A stretch of 60,343 nt of DNA from an uncultured Prevotella sp. (GCA_946404405.1 CAMJDL010000016.1:1-60343), one strand, 5' to 3'; shown: positions 16,575 to 25,171, counted from the first letter of the stretch. Numbers and translations: made by a program. Notes: a model not told the origin generated them from the letters alone.

Positions 16575-16793
16575 CGTTCTGTAATTTGGGTGCAAAGGTA
16601 CGAAATAAAGCTCACAATCTGCCCGCTATTTGGCATTTTGTTTAATATCACTCTATTTGTGTCTTAGCATATTAGCTTCATATTTCATACCTTTGCTGAT
16701 GTATTTCAGGGGTTATCCATGGAATAGGCCAGATAATTGGTCAAAAATGAAAGAAAAGTATTATAAAATAGATGATAATTATTTGATATTTAT

Positions 16794-16801
16794 TACCTTT
16801 G
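16794..16801 (+). promoter_or_regulatory. -7 promoter box for phage-like gene pair
   Basis: TACCTTTG followed by CAG, 26 bases before the ATG at 16827. It looks like the promoters of the neighbouring host genes. Confidence 0.65.
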
Positions 16802-16826
16802 CAGTAAATTAATAAAGTAAAACATT

Positions 16827-17315
16827 ATGAGCGAATATTGCGTATATCTGAAGATGCCTTCCTATCTCCGCCAGTGGTTCATTCACCGTCATGGCGGTAG
16901 CAATCCTGTGAATCTGATTCGTGGCTCCATAGAAAGTAAGTTGTTGCAGAGAGCTACTATCCCCATGCCTCACGGTATCATGCCTCCTCGTCAGGGCGAT
17001 GGAGAGGTGGCCATCAATATCCCATACTCTAAATCTCACGATCCGCGTACGTATAATTATATTACAGAGACTGGCAAGAATGCTTTGCTTGGTCGTATCA
17101 AGGATGACTTCGACCTCGACGTCTGGGACTATCTGCATGACTTCGGCAAGGTGGGCGCTCAGCAAAAAGACCTTATCTACCTGTTCATGGAGCAGCGTGG
17201 CATCCATGAGGATGGAACGTGCTGGGATGCCATTGCGAAGATCTATCAGAGGCTTCGCAAGAACTATCTCACAAATATTTCAAAAAAATCATCACGACTT
17301 CAAGCCCGTTTTTGA
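16827..17315 (+). CDS. phage-associated hypothetical protein
   Basis: A 162-aa protein beginning MSEYCVYLKMPSYLRQWFIH. The second half contains DVWDYLHDFG and a helical segment resembling an HTH end (WDAIAKIYQRLRKNY). I recall similar proteins alongside the portal-type genes of Bacteroidales prophage-like clusters, but I cannot name a function. It is separated by a short repeat spacer from a small structural-type gene. Host genes lie on both sides, so this pair is isolated from the larger phage blocks at 36991 and 53147. Confidence 0.6.
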   Translation: MSEYCVYLKMPSYLRQWFIHRHGGSNPVNLIRGSIESKLLQRATIPMPHGIMPPRQGDGEVAINIPYSKSHDPRTYNYITETGKNALLGRIKDDFDLDVWDYLHDFGKVGAQQKDLIYLFMEQRGIHEDGTCWDAIAKIYQRLRKNYLTNISKKSSRLQARF

Positions 17316-17317
17316 AT

Positions 17318-17356
17318 ATTTTCGAAAAAGGCAGAAAAGGTAGAAAAGGCAGAACA
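17318..17356 (+). repeat. 9-bp-period spacer repeat (AGGCAGAAA)n
   Basis: Imperfect copies of AGGCAGAAA/AGGTAGAAA fill the gap between stop and next ATG. Confidence 0.75.
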
Positions 17357-17358
17357 AC

Positions 17359-17781
17359 ATGAACAAGTGTCTCTCCCTCCCTGGAATTACCCACATTTGG
17401 TACATCCTTCGTGACTATCTTCCCAATGATGTGGTCTATCGTGCCGTGGCCGGTATTCCTGTCTCACTCTCAGAGCAGCCCATCAGCATTACCATGAAGG
17501 GCAGCGCTATCTGTGAAGTGGAACAGTCATTCGATAACAATAGCTATATAGAAAAGGCCAAACTGACGTTCCTGACGCTGGATGACGTGCCCATTGACCA
17601 GCATCCGGCTTTCGTCATCGAGACTGTTGACGGTGACATCTATGTTATAGGTGCCAAGGAGCGGCCATACCCGACCGTCAAAATCACACGCTCAACAGGT
17701 CAGCTGGACGGTGAGCCTTCCGTCAGAAAGTACGAGGTTTCCTTCACGGCAAAGAAAGCCTTGGCCCCATGTGACATCTGA
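17359..17781 (+). CDS. small phage-structural-like protein
   Basis: A 140-aa beta-rich protein (SITMKGSAICEVEQSFDNNS, then YIEKAKLTFLTLDD) with a conserved-looking acidic turn VDGDIYVIGAKERPYP. The pattern is that of small neck or tail proteins in Bacteroidales prophage-like clusters, as far as I can recall. No catalytic motif is visible. It shares a transcript with 16827-17315. Confidence 0.55.
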   Translation: MNKCLSLPGITHIWYILRDYLPNDVVYRAVAGIPVSLSEQPISITMKGSAICEVEQSFDNNSYIEKAKLTFLTLDDVPIDQHPAFVIETVDGDIYVIGAKERPYPTVKITRSTGQLDGEPSVRKYEVSFTAKKALAPCDI

Positions 17782-17881
17782 TTATTCACAACCAAATTGT
17801 ACAGCTAAGAGAAATAATGCTTTAAAAGTCTTCGAAAACAAAAAAGCTCCTCCGCTTATTGGTTTTAAAGAAAAAAAAATG

Positions 17882-17889
17882 TATCTTTG
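17882..17889 (+). promoter_or_regulatory. -7 promoter box
   Basis: TATCTTTG followed by CAACG, 21 bases before the small ORF at 17911. Confidence 0.6.
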
Positions 17890-17910
17890 CAACGTCAAAA
17901 GATAAAAAAT

Positions 17911-18051
17911 ATGATAGTAACAGGTCAAACAACAAATCAGAAGACTAAGGCCACCACTACTCGTGAACGTGTGATGGCTAGCACAGTCTCTGTTGATGAG
18001 TATTTCGACGAGCTCATTTCTCAGGTTCATCAAGACTATGCAGAATTATGA
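17911..18051 (+). CDS. 46-aa antitoxin-like peptide
   Basis: A short ORF with its own promoter: MIVTGQTTNQKTKATTTRE at the start and TVSVDEYFDELISQVHQDYA at the end. The V-S-V-D-E-Y-x-x-x-L pattern resembles the C-terminal half of small antitoxins. Its stop overlaps an ATG (ATGA) that opens a 17-codon frame (18048-18101) which stops early. This is the layout of a toxin-antitoxin pair whose toxin has been lost, but the evidence is thin. Confidence 0.4.
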   Translation: MIVTGQTTNQKTKATTTRERVMASTVSVDEYFDELISQVHQDYAEL

Positions 18052-18107
18052 AGTTTGTTATTGTTGATAGCATTCTTCCTGCGAAGATGAATAAAGGCTA
18101 ATTATTG

Positions 18108-18212
18108 ATCCCAAGCCGAGGCCGTTTTCAACTATTATTTCATGGCATGCCGTGACATAGGTGACGAGGATCACGATTGCGAAGCCGATGTCATTGGGCA
18201 GCAAGGAAACTA
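18108..18212 (+). pseudogene. 3' remnant of an unknown gene
   Basis: An open stretch reads SQAEAVFNYYFMACRDIGD and on to EADVIGQQGN before a stop at 18212. It has no start and looks like the end of a coding sequence with acidic, Cys-containing character. A GC-rich dyad follows near 18218. Family unknown. Confidence 0.3.
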
Positions 18213-18271
18213 ATAAAAGGGCGGGCGCATTTTGTTTGCGTCCGTCCTTCTTACTTCTTACATCAGACTTC

Positions 18272-18376
18272 TTACATCAGCGCGCCAATGCACGATGTAG
18301 TGCCCATTGCGGTCAGTGCCGCTGTCAGAATACTAATGACGACCTGAATCACCGTCTTCCATGTTTCCTTCTTCAT
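18272..18376 (-). CDS. smalltalk protein
   Basis: A 34-aa peptide, MKKETWKTVIQVVISILTAA then LTAMGTTSC and four more residues. It has one hydrophobic helix ending in TTSC, which matches the short Bacteroidetes family that NCBI calls smalltalk protein. It starts just downstream (6 bases) of the HU-like gene on the same strand. In relatives the set is usually followed by an amidase, which is absent here. Function unknown; a membrane peptide or lipoprotein is plausible. Confidence 0.8.
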   Translation of the reverse strand: MKKETWKTVIQVVISILTAALTAMGTTSCIGALM

Positions 18377-18382
18377 AGCTCA

Positions 18383-18973
18383 TTAGTTTTCGTCTGGTTC
18401 ATCATCACCACTGCCTCCGCCGTTGTTGCCTCCGGTGTTTCCGCCACCCGTGTTTCCGCCACCCGTGGTTCCACCATTGCCGCTGGGCGCATTGGTGCTG
18501 CCACCCTTGGCTGAGAGGATTTCCTCAGCGGCCTTGTCGGTCCATGACAGGCGACCGTCCTTGTTCAGTTCCTCGCGGGTGTACTCGCCCGTAGCCTGAG
18601 CCAGCAGCTTCAGCGAGCCTACGGCGGGACCGGTCTTGTCGGTCTTCTTCACCACGCCGATGCTGGCGCTGATGGTCTTGTCGGTATCGGCGTCGTACAG
18701 CTTGGTGCAACCGTTGCCGATGCAGCTCACCTTGAAGATGGCCAGGTTGTCAACTTTGACGGTGTTACCCATCAGGGTCTGCTCACGCGTACACTTCACG
18801 AAGTCGCGCAGGATACCTTCGATGGTACCTTCCGAGAACGGGGTGTTGTGCTCCGCCATGTGAACAGCCATGTCGTGGATGTTCAGCGTCTGTTTGTAAC
18901 TTACTCGAGGGTAGAACTTGCCATAGGCTGCCGACTTCGAGTTCTTGTTTTGCGAAAGATAAAGTTCAATCAT
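18383..18973 (-). CDS. HU-like DNA-binding protein with Gly/Asn-rich tail
   Basis: A 196-aa protein of the Bacteroidetes HU-family variant. Residues 1-125 have the HU rhythm: helix-helix (NIHDMAVHMAEH, GTIEGILRDFVKC) then a beta-strand arm (TVKVDNLAIFKVSCIG). A middle helix is followed by a low-complexity tail of about 40 residues built from GGTTGGGNTGGG units. It forms a minus-strand pair with smalltalk and is divergent from the DUF4248 gene, the usual neighbourhood for this family. Binding DNA is likely; the target is not known. Confidence 0.85.
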   Translation of the reverse strand: MIELYLSQNKNSKSAAYGKFYPRVSYKQTLNIHDMAVHMAEHNTPFSEGTIEGILRDFVKCTREQTLMGNTVKVDNLAIFKVSCIGNGCTKLYDADTDKTISASIGVVKKTDKTGPAVGSLKLLAQATGEYTREELNKDGRLSWTDKAAEEILSAKGGSTNAPSGNGGTTGGGNTGGGNTGGNNGGGSGDDEPDEN

Positions 18974-19218
18974 ACTTGTTTAAGTTTTTAGTTATTAATA
19001 ATGTTATTGTTTTATTTCATACTGCAAGGAAAGTGCAAGGCGAATGCAGAATCGAGTTTTACTCGAATTTTGCTGAGCCGCAGCCTTTTCTCGCACTTGT
19101 AATCCTTTACAAGTGCAAAATTAATCAATTTATTTTCAGTCATATCTGTTATGATACATTATATCCTGTTTTTATTCGTTTTTGTCAATTTTATTTCGTA
19201 TCTTTGCAGTTGAAAAGA

Positions 19219-19256
19219 TAAAAGACAACTAAGACAACTTGAACAACTAAAACAAC
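19219..19256 (+). repeat. spacer repeat (ACAACTAAR)n before DUF4248 gene
   Basis: Imperfect copies of GACAACT/AACAACT with 9-12-base period run up to the ATG at 19261. A TATCTTTG box (about 19199-19206) lies just before. Confidence 0.65.
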
Positions 19257-19260
19257 AGAT

Positions 19261-19473
19261 ATGAACGAATCACAAGAAACTAAAATCACGGCATTTGGGC
19301 GCACGGAACTCGCCCAGATGTATTTCCCCAGCCTCTGTCCCGAGGCTGCTTGGCACAAGCTCCGCCAGTGGATCACCATCAACCCCGCGCTCTGCCACCT
19401 GCGCCAGCTGCGCCGTCGCACCTTCACCCCTGCCGAGGTACGCCTCATCTACAGCCAGCTTGGCGAGCCGTAG
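19261..19473 (+). CDS. DUF4248 protein
   Basis: A 70-aa protein with the DUF4248 pattern: ITAFGRTELAQMYFPSLCPE, then AAWHKLRQWITINPAL and a basic HTH-like end FTPAEVRLIYSQLGEP. The fold suggests a small DNA-binding helix-turn-helix. In Bacteroidales these genes are placed next to HU-like and smalltalk genes, as here. GC content is visibly higher than in the flanking DNA. Role unknown. Confidence 0.85.
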   Translation: MNESQETKITAFGRTELAQMYFPSLCPEAAWHKLRQWITINPALCHLRQLRRRTFTPAEVRLIYSQLGEP

Positions 19474-19585
19474 CGGCGCGCGGCACAGGATTTTCAGTAA
19501 GAGCCACCGGCTGTCTCATAAGCGTTTTCTGCTGAGCAACGGGTGGCTCTTATTCGTGACACCAGTTTTTAGGACAAAGACACAC

Positions 19586-19815
19586 AAAGTAATTCACAAA
19601 TTAACAAATTAACAAATTCACAAAACGTAGTGATATTCGGAAAACAGAATCGAAATGTATTCACAATAATTATATAATATATTTATATATTATAATATAT
19701 AAATATATTATATAATTTAATAGAGTAAATTATTGTTAGTTCCGCCACTCTATCTGGAAGTACAATGGTTTACTAATTGCGTTTGTGAATTTGTGAATTT
19801 GTTAATTTGTGAATC
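19586..19815. repeat. nested inverted repeats around a 50-bp perfect AT palindrome
   Basis: At 19668-19717 two 25-base arms, all A/T, are perfect reverse complements with no spacer. The palindrome is flanked by a larger inverted pair: AATTCACAAATTAACAAATT-type repeats at about 19590-19622 and GTGAATTTGTTAATTTGTG-type repeats at 19784-19812. The stretch holds no gene. Such structures can extrude as cruciforms. Confidence 0.9.
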
Positions 19816-19898
19816 TCCGTACTGAGTGTACTTCAATTAATTTGTATTATCCTTATAACATTTTTATATTTTCGTTTGGACTTTTCAATTATTTTGCT

Positions 19899-19906
19899 TA
19901 CTTTTG
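19899..19906 (+). promoter_or_regulatory. -7 promoter box
   Basis: TACTTTTG followed by CA, 27 bases before the zinc-ribbon gene start at 19933. Confidence 0.55.
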
Positions 19907-19932
19907 CATTTATAAAACTTAAAACAAGATAT

Positions 19933-20428
19933 ATGGCACTAATCAATTGTCCCGAATGTGGGAAGGGAATATCTGAGAAGGCTAAAAGCTGTCCTCATTG
20001 CGGTTGCCCTATAGAGGCTTCCGAACCCGAAAAGGTTGAAAACACTTCGAACTATGTTACCATACATGGTTATGAAGAAACTTTTGCTGTAGACACGAAT
20101 GTAAAAATCTATAGAAATGGTGAACTTGTAGGTGAAGGTTGCACCCGCCAGCGAGTTCAAACTTCCTATTGATGGTGACTGCGAACTGAAGTTTAAGGCC
20201 AATATGCGTAGCAGGAAAGTCAGTATCCATAAGGGTATTGACGCCCACGTATTCTTGTCGTTCGACAGATTTACTGGCAGCTTGAAGGCCTTCGTGGCAA
20301 ACGACAGCAATACGGAGGTTGTTAAAAAGATGAAGGATCATAATGCTTCAAAGGCCCTGTTGAACAGCATCCTACTCATCGTAATTTTGGTTATCATATG
20401 CTTCCTGATTAAATATTATTTCCAATAA
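19933..20428 (+). pseudogene. zinc-ribbon membrane protein, frameshifted
   Basis: The frame from 19933 encodes an N-terminal zinc ribbon (CPECGKGISEKAKSCPHCG) and a beta-rich part ending VKIYRNGELVGE. It then leaves frame and stops at 20172. The next frame continues the same domain (VAPASEFKLPIDGDCELKFK), ending with a hydrophobic C-terminal helix (ILLIVILVIICFLI) at 20428. Removing one G near 20133-20137 would join them into about 165 residues with an N-terminal ribbon and a C-terminal anchor. It is either a decayed gene or a sequencing indel. Confidence 0.75.
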
Positions 20429-20446
20429 CAATATAGAACGAGATAA

Positions 20447-20617
20447 ATGGCAAACAAAGAACATGGTTACGTTTACATACTGACTAACCCGAGCTTCAGG
20501 GAAGACTGGGTGAAAATAGGCAAAAGCTCGCGCCCAGTGGACGTGAGGAGCAAGGAACTTGATAATACGGCAGTTCCCCTACCTTTCGAAATCTTTGCCA
20601 CGATGGATGGCAGGTGA
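20447..20617 (+). pseudogene. truncated GIY-YIG (T5orf172-type) nuclease
   Basis: A 56-codon frame reading HGYVYILTNPSFREDWVKIG and KSSRPVDVRSKELDN, the N-terminal half of the T5orf172/MUG113 branch of GIY-YIG nucleases. It stops after FEIFATMDGR, before the catalytic C-terminal residues. It is directly upstream of the restriction-modification genes, in a zone with other truncated genes. Unlikely to be active. Confidence 0.7.
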
Positions 20618-20672
20618 CAGGTACCTGACATTACTGACTCTGACTCAATTTCAAGGGGGGGAAAGCATATCA

Positions 20673-20708
20673 GGACCCTCGCAACGAGGCACTACGTGGG
20701 TCTTTTTT
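20673..20708 (+). terminator. intrinsic terminator
   Basis: GGACCC pairs with GGGTC, followed by six T. An inner CCTCG/CGAGG stem is also possible. Confidence 0.6.
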
Positions 20709-20752
20709 ATAAATAATTATGTATTTTGTTTTGTATTTTGCCCGATTTATAC

Positions 20753-20760
20753 TACCTTTG
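20753..20760 (+). promoter_or_regulatory. -7 promoter box of restriction-modification operon
   Basis: TACCTTTG, 23 bases before the methyltransferase ATG at 20784. Confidence 0.65.
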
Positions 20761-20783
20761 TAGGCTAAAGTGATTATACCCAT

Positions 20784-22118
20784 ATGGCAATTAAAGATAT
20801 AAAACTATCAGAGATACCTGAAGAGGTAACAGAAGACGGACTTAAAATATATGGCCCTGCATCTTATGAGACGCAGGTTGCCATATTAAGCCACTATCTG
20901 CATACTCTTGATGGTAAACACGATATAGCATCTGGCGAGAAACGCTACGAAATTCTGGAGGCTATCCGCGACTTCATTGAATACAAGCACCAGCAGGACA
21001 AGAAGAACCCTAGGTGGAAAGATGTTGATGATGAGGTTATAACAAAGGCAGCAGATAGTCCGCTGGAGTGTGATTTGTTTGCAGACTTTTTTAATGTCCC
21101 CTTCCCTGCACCAAAGAATCCGAAATTTACTTTCATCGATTTGTTCGCTGGCATCGGTGGTTTCCGTATTGCTATGCAGGAACTTGGTGGTAAATGCGTA
21201 TATTCCTCTGAATTTGATGCGCAGGCACAACGTACTTATATGGCCAATTATGGTGAAATGCCCTTTGGCGACATCACTAAGGAAGTTACAAAGCAATACA
21301 TACCAAAGGATTTTGACGTGCTTTGTGGTGGTTTCCCCTGTCAAGCGTTTTCTCTTGCAGGAAGGAGATTGGGATTTAAGGACGAAACAAGAGGAACTCT
21401 TTTCTTCGAAATTGAGGAGATTCTTCGCAGACACCAGCCCAAAGCGTTCTTTTTGGAAAACGTCAAAGGTTTGATGATTCATGATAAGGGAAGAACTTTG
21501 AGGACTATTCTAGACCATTTGGATCAAGTTGGCTATGACGTGGTTCCTCCTCAAATAGTAAATGCCATGGACTTTGGCGTGCCTCAGCATAGGGAACGTG
21601 TCTACATAATAGGTTTCCGCAAAGACCTTCACATAAACATCAATAATTTCCATTATCCAGACCCTACATCGCCTGAAGGACATCGTGTTCCATTCAAGAA
21701 AATTATGGAGAATAAAGAGGTGTCAGTCAAATACTATCTGTCAGATGTATATCTGGAAACGTTAAGAAGGCACCGTGCTCGTCATGAGGCTGCTGGACAC
21801 GGATTTGGCTACGAGATTATCGACAAGAATGGAGTTGCAAACGCAATTGTTGTAGGTGGTATGGGACGAGAAAGAAATTTGGTAATAGATGATCGTCTGA
21901 CAGATTTCCGTCCTGTTACCAATATTCATGGAGAGGTTAATCGCGAGGGAGTTCGAAAGATGACACCTAGAGAATGGGCGAGACTTCAGGGATTCCCAGA
22001 CACTTTTAAGATTGTCGTCGCAGATGCATCCGCATACAAACAGTTTGGAAACAGCGTGGCGATACCTGCTATCAAGGCAACAGCAGAAAAAGAATTAAGA
22101 ATGATGAATTTAATTTGA
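20784..22118 (+). CDS. DNA (cytosine-5)-methyltransferase, HpaII-type system
   Basis: A 444-aa C5-cytosine methyltransferase. It has motif I FIDLFAGIGGFRIA (about 117-130), motif IV GGFPCQAFS with catalytic C186, motif VI ENV (225-227), motif VIII PQHRERVYIIG and the C-terminal REWARLQGFPD and QFGNSVAIP blocks. The variable region between VIII and IX sets the target. The first 110 residues are an extra N-terminal helical domain. Because the next gene is an HpaII-type nuclease, the likely target is CCGG. The stop overlaps the nuclease start. Confidence 0.95.
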   Translation: MAIKDIKLSEIPEEVTEDGLKIYGPASYETQVAILSHYLHTLDGKHDIASGEKRYEILEAIRDFIEYKHQQDKKNPRWKDVDDEVITKAADSPLECDLFADFFNVPFPAPKNPKFTFIDLFAGIGGFRIAMQELGGKCVYSSEFDAQAQRTYMANYGEMPFGDITKEVTKQYIPKDFDVLCGGFPCQAFSLAGRRLGFKDETRGTLFFEIEEILRRHQPKAFFLENVKGLMIHDKGRTLRTILDHLDQVGYDVVPPQIVNAMDFGVPQHRERVYIIGFRKDLHININNFHYPDPTSPEGHRVPFKKIMENKEVSVKYYLSDVYLETLRRHRARHEAAGHGFGYEIIDKNGVANAIVVGGMGRERNLVIDDRLTDFRPVTNIHGEVNREGVRKMTPREWARLQGFPDTFKIVVADASAYKQFGNSVAIPAIKATAEKELRMMNLI

Positions 22119-23368
22119 TGGCTATGTTTTTTTTCTTTTTTAATTTTGATGCAGAAGATAAAATTTCTGCCAACAAGGGAGACTGGAGTGAACTATACGC
22201 TCATATTCGTCTTTTGGCTGATGGCGTGGTTTATTCTGGCGATGAGAACTACAGGAAAATAGAGAATGATTTTTTCCCGATCATACAAATTTTGCGACAT
22301 GAACATAAGGAAGATCCAGATACAGTATATATTGTAGATTCAGCAAAACGCCAAATATTGATAAGAGGAGAACAACAAGAAGCTATTATTCCTCAGGAAC
22401 AATTTGATAATGTTGCCCATTTGTTGCTTAAACAGATAAAGAACGGCAAAGGCCCAGCTTTTGAGTTACCAGACATGATGGATTTCATGAAAGCATTGAA
22501 TATTCATAACGTGAAAGCCTCTTCATCGAATAAGGAGGATATCCGTATGATTATTCATGACATGCGTGTTGATAGAAATCGCGAGATGGGTTTTTCAATT
22601 AAATCGCGCCTAGGCGGCAAATCAACCTTGTTTAATAGCAATGGCGATGGAACAAATTTTCGCTATCAAATTGTGGGCGATATTTCAGATGAGCAAATCG
22701 CATTTCTGAACCTCATTAGCAAACAATTCAGAAGAAAGAAAGGTCATGACTTTTCTCCAGAAGAAGTTAAAGAACAGGATTCTGCTTTTTTGAGCCTTCC
22801 AGAAAAATACCAGGCGCGAAGACCTGCATTCTTTTCCGTATGGTTTTCTTTACTGGAAGACTGGGGATATAGCGTAGTTTATGACAAAGTGATAGATCCT
22901 GTTTTCCACAATAATCTTAGGAACATAGATAGCAATTTTCATTTGCTGCTTGCGCAATGCCTCATAAACTATTATAGGCATGACATGGGTACCACAGTTA
23001 GGGAGATAGTGGATAGGGTTGCAGAAAGTGACCCTTGCGGAATCGGTGACGAGAATCGAAAATTCTGGTATGAGCTGGTAATGAAACGTTTTCTGGTAAT
23101 TGTCGCTTTGGGAATGACGGCAAATAATCCATGGAATGGAATTTATGCGGCTAACGGAGGATTTATCGTGGTGAAGGAAGATGGAGACATTGTGTGTTAC
23201 CATTTTTATGATAGAAATCAGTTGGAGAATTATCTGCTCAATAACACGGCTTTTGAAACGCCATCTACATCTAGACATAAAATTTCAGAGGTGTATCGTG
23301 ATGACGATGGAAAGGTGTACATAAAACTGAATCCCCAGATAAGATTTATCCATGCACTAAGAGATTGA
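22118..23368 (+). CDS. HpaII-family type II restriction endonuclease
   Basis: About 416 aa from the ATG at 22118, which overlaps the methyltransferase stop (TGATG). KGDWSELYAHIRLLADG near the N-terminus and GFSIKSRLGGKSTLFNSN in the middle match what I recall of the HpaII nuclease family (CCGG cutters). The lysine-bearing S-I-K-S segment is probably in the active site. Coupling of methylase then nuclease keeps protection ahead of cutting. The nuclease start reads through a run of Phe codons (MAMFFFFFNF), unusual for a start. Confidence 0.85.
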   Translation: MAMFFFFFNFDAEDKISANKGDWSELYAHIRLLADGVVYSGDENYRKIENDFFPIIQILRHEHKEDPDTVYIVDSAKRQILIRGEQQEAIIPQEQFDNVAHLLLKQIKNGKGPAFELPDMMDFMKALNIHNVKASSSNKEDIRMIIHDMRVDRNREMGFSIKSRLGGKSTLFNSNGDGTNFRYQIVGDISDEQIAFLNLISKQFRRKKGHDFSPEEVKEQDSAFLSLPEKYQARRPAFFSVWFSLLEDWGYSVVYDKVIDPVFHNNLRNIDSNFHLLLAQCLINYYRHDMGTTVREIVDRVAESDPCGIGDENRKFWYELVMKRFLVIVALGMTANNPWNGIYAANGGFIVVKEDGDIVCYHFYDRNQLENYLLNNTAFETPSTSRHKISEVYRDDDGKVYIKLNPQIRFIHALRD

Positions 23369-23380
23369 AAGCGTCTATTT

Positions 23381-23467
23381 ATGGATTACCTAACTCCACA
23401 ACAGCGTAGCAAAAATATGGCTGCAATCCACAATAAGGATACGAGTACACAGCGGAACCGACCCTAA
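23381..23467 (+). pseudogene. vsr: very short patch repair endonuclease (Vsr), 5' fragment
   Basis: A 28-codon frame reads MDYLTPQQRSKNMAAIHNKD and ends TSTQRNRP then stop. This is the Vsr N-terminus (M-D-x-L-T-P-x-x-R-S-x-N-M-x-x-I). Vsr repairs T:G mismatches made by deamination of methylated cytosine and is normally paired with a C5-methylase, as the position suggests. The rest of the gene is missing; an exported-protein gene follows instead. Confidence 0.8.
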
Positions 23468-23502
23468 TGTGTAAAAATAACGAACTAAAACGAAATAGAA
23501 CT

Positions 23503-24972
23503 ATGAGGAAATTATTATTTTCATTATTACTGTTATTATTATGTGCTTCTTCACTCTTAGCACAGGAAGACAGATTTTCTGATATTAACCAAGTAAAAGG
23601 TAAAGACGTCTATGTCTTAGACAACTCGGCCTTAAATGTGGCCTTTACGATTGTTGATGGCAAAGTGAAGTCTATTCAAAAAGTAAAGAATTTGAATGTC
23701 ACAATTGCTAGAAAAGTGTTCTCTGTAGCGAAAGACTTATACACTTACAAAAAGGATTCCTATGTTGTACTAAAAGATGATAAAGCAACGATCCTCTTAA
23801 AAGAGGAGGATGCTCCTTTGTATTTGTCATCTTTTGTGTCCAAGACATACTGGCAAGAGAAATATGATTTGTATCGACAAGACTATGTTTATTTGAATTA
23901 TAAGAAATACGATCATGTTCACTCTGCAAAAGCTACCATTTTATACGATGACCTTACACTTATAGAATGGAAGCGGTTTGAAATATACGATAAAGGTGCA
24001 ATATTCTATTTGTCTGAATTAAATGATGCTGAACCTCTTGATATATTTATGGTAGACAGCAAGTACTTTGAAGGATCAAAAGACCAAGTATTCATCAAGA
24101 AGGATGATATTCAGCCTTTTATTAATAAGTACAACGCGCGATTAGCCAAAGAAAAGCAAGAAAAGGAAAAGGCAGATTCTATAGCCAATACAAAATTGCG
24201 ATTGGCGATAGCGTTAGACGAAGCCAATTATATGCTTGATGATAGGGAAATAAAAGTATACAAGGGTGATACTATGGCCATTTTCTCTTATAATGCAACT
24301 GAAGACAAATATGTGGCAAGATTTCGTTTTGCCAACCTTTTGTTTAAGTCAAGTGATATAAAATTTCTTGATACAAAAGAAACTACCACTACAGGCAAGT
24401 ATAGTTGGGATACAAAGACTATAAAGAAATCAGCTGATGCAGACTTTTTAAAAGCAAAGGGTGAGGATGGAAAAGTACAACGATTCGAAGTGGCCGCAGA
24501 TTATGATGACATTCACACACAAATCTATATTAGTTTACTTAAGTCCGCCATAGCTAAATATGACAAGGAGGTTGCTTTCAAAAAGAAGAACCAAATATTC
24601 CTAACAGGAATTGGCTACGTTTATGACAGTAATGAATATAGTCATAGTTTTGGAATGCGTTTTGACATTTATAATTGTTTTGCAAAGACTATAAAATATG
24701 TAGAACTTACATTAACCAACTATAATGCTGTAGGGGATATTCAGCGAGATGATATGGGACGTTCAACAAGGACAGTCAGAGGAATCGGGCCTATCGAACC
24801 TCAAGATGGAGGCAGGTATTCATGGGATGATATATTCTGGGACGAAAGAGATGTTATTGATAAGACAAGGCTTACTGGCGTCAAATTTATTTTTAAAGAC
24901 GGAACAACAAAAGTATTTAGTGGTTATAAAAATATAGAAAAGCATATGACTGCAAATGCTTGGGATAAATAG
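23503..24972 (+). CDS. exported hypothetical protein
   Basis: The ATG at 23503 opens a clean signal peptide (MRKLLFSLLLLLLCASSLLA, then Q). An earlier in-frame ATG at 23467 would add a charged leader and was rejected. The mature protein is about 470 residues, Lys/Asp-rich, with a helical hinge near 225-250 (LAKEKQEKEKADSIANTKL) between two beta-rich halves; the second repeats parts of the first (REIKVYKGDTMAIF). I do not recognise it. Its AT content is higher than its neighbours. A 10-bp inverted repeat (GAACCGACCC at 23455, GGGTCGGTTC at 25001) frames the gene. Confidence 0.8.
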   Translation: MRKLLFSLLLLLLCASSLLAQEDRFSDINQVKGKDVYVLDNSALNVAFTIVDGKVKSIQKVKNLNVTIARKVFSVAKDLYTYKKDSYVVLKDDKATILLKEEDAPLYLSSFVSKTYWQEKYDLYRQDYVYLNYKKYDHVHSAKATILYDDLTLIEWKRFEIYDKGAIFYLSELNDAEPLDIFMVDSKYFEGSKDQVFIKKDDIQPFINKYNARLAKEKQEKEKADSIANTKLRLAIALDEANYMLDDREIKVYKGDTMAIFSYNATEDKYVARFRFANLLFKSSDIKFLDTKETTTTGKYSWDTKTIKKSADADFLKAKGEDGKVQRFEVAADYDDIHTQIYISLLKSAIAKYDKEVAFKKKNQIFLTGIGYVYDSNEYSHSFGMRFDIYNCFAKTIKYVELTLTNYNAVGDIQRDDMGRSTRTVRGIGPIEPQDGGRYSWDDIFWDERDVIDKTRLTGVKFIFKDGTTKVFSGYKNIEKHMTANAWDK

Positions 24973-25045
24973 ATACGTGTACTAATGAGTAAGAAAACTC
25001 GGGTCGGTTCTGATGATCCACTTTTTCATCCCCTGTGCCTCGACG

Positions 25046-25087
25046 CCCAAACTCAAGAATCGCTATCATCTCTGGTAGCGATTCTTT
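25046..25087 (+). terminator. hairpin terminator, first of a duplicated pair
   Basis: AGAATCGCTA pairs with TAGCGATTCT, followed by TTT. The hairpin and its leading AAACTCAAGA recur 502 bases downstream at 25548-25589. Confidence 0.7.
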
Positions 25088-25163
25088 TGAACTTTTTGGA
25101 TAAAAAGCTAGTATAACCAACAAAAAATCTGCATTTTTGTTGCGTATTTAAGAAACAATCCGT

Positions 25164-25171
25164 ATCTTTGC
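25164..25171 (+). promoter_or_regulatory. -7 promoter box
   Basis: TATCTTTG followed by CATCC, 20 bases before the antitoxin-like gene at 25191. Confidence 0.65.

Noticed and set aside
19668..19717. AT palindrome as a terminator
   Set aside because: No G/C stem or T-run; a separate normal hairpin for the DUF4248 gene lies near 19500-19552.
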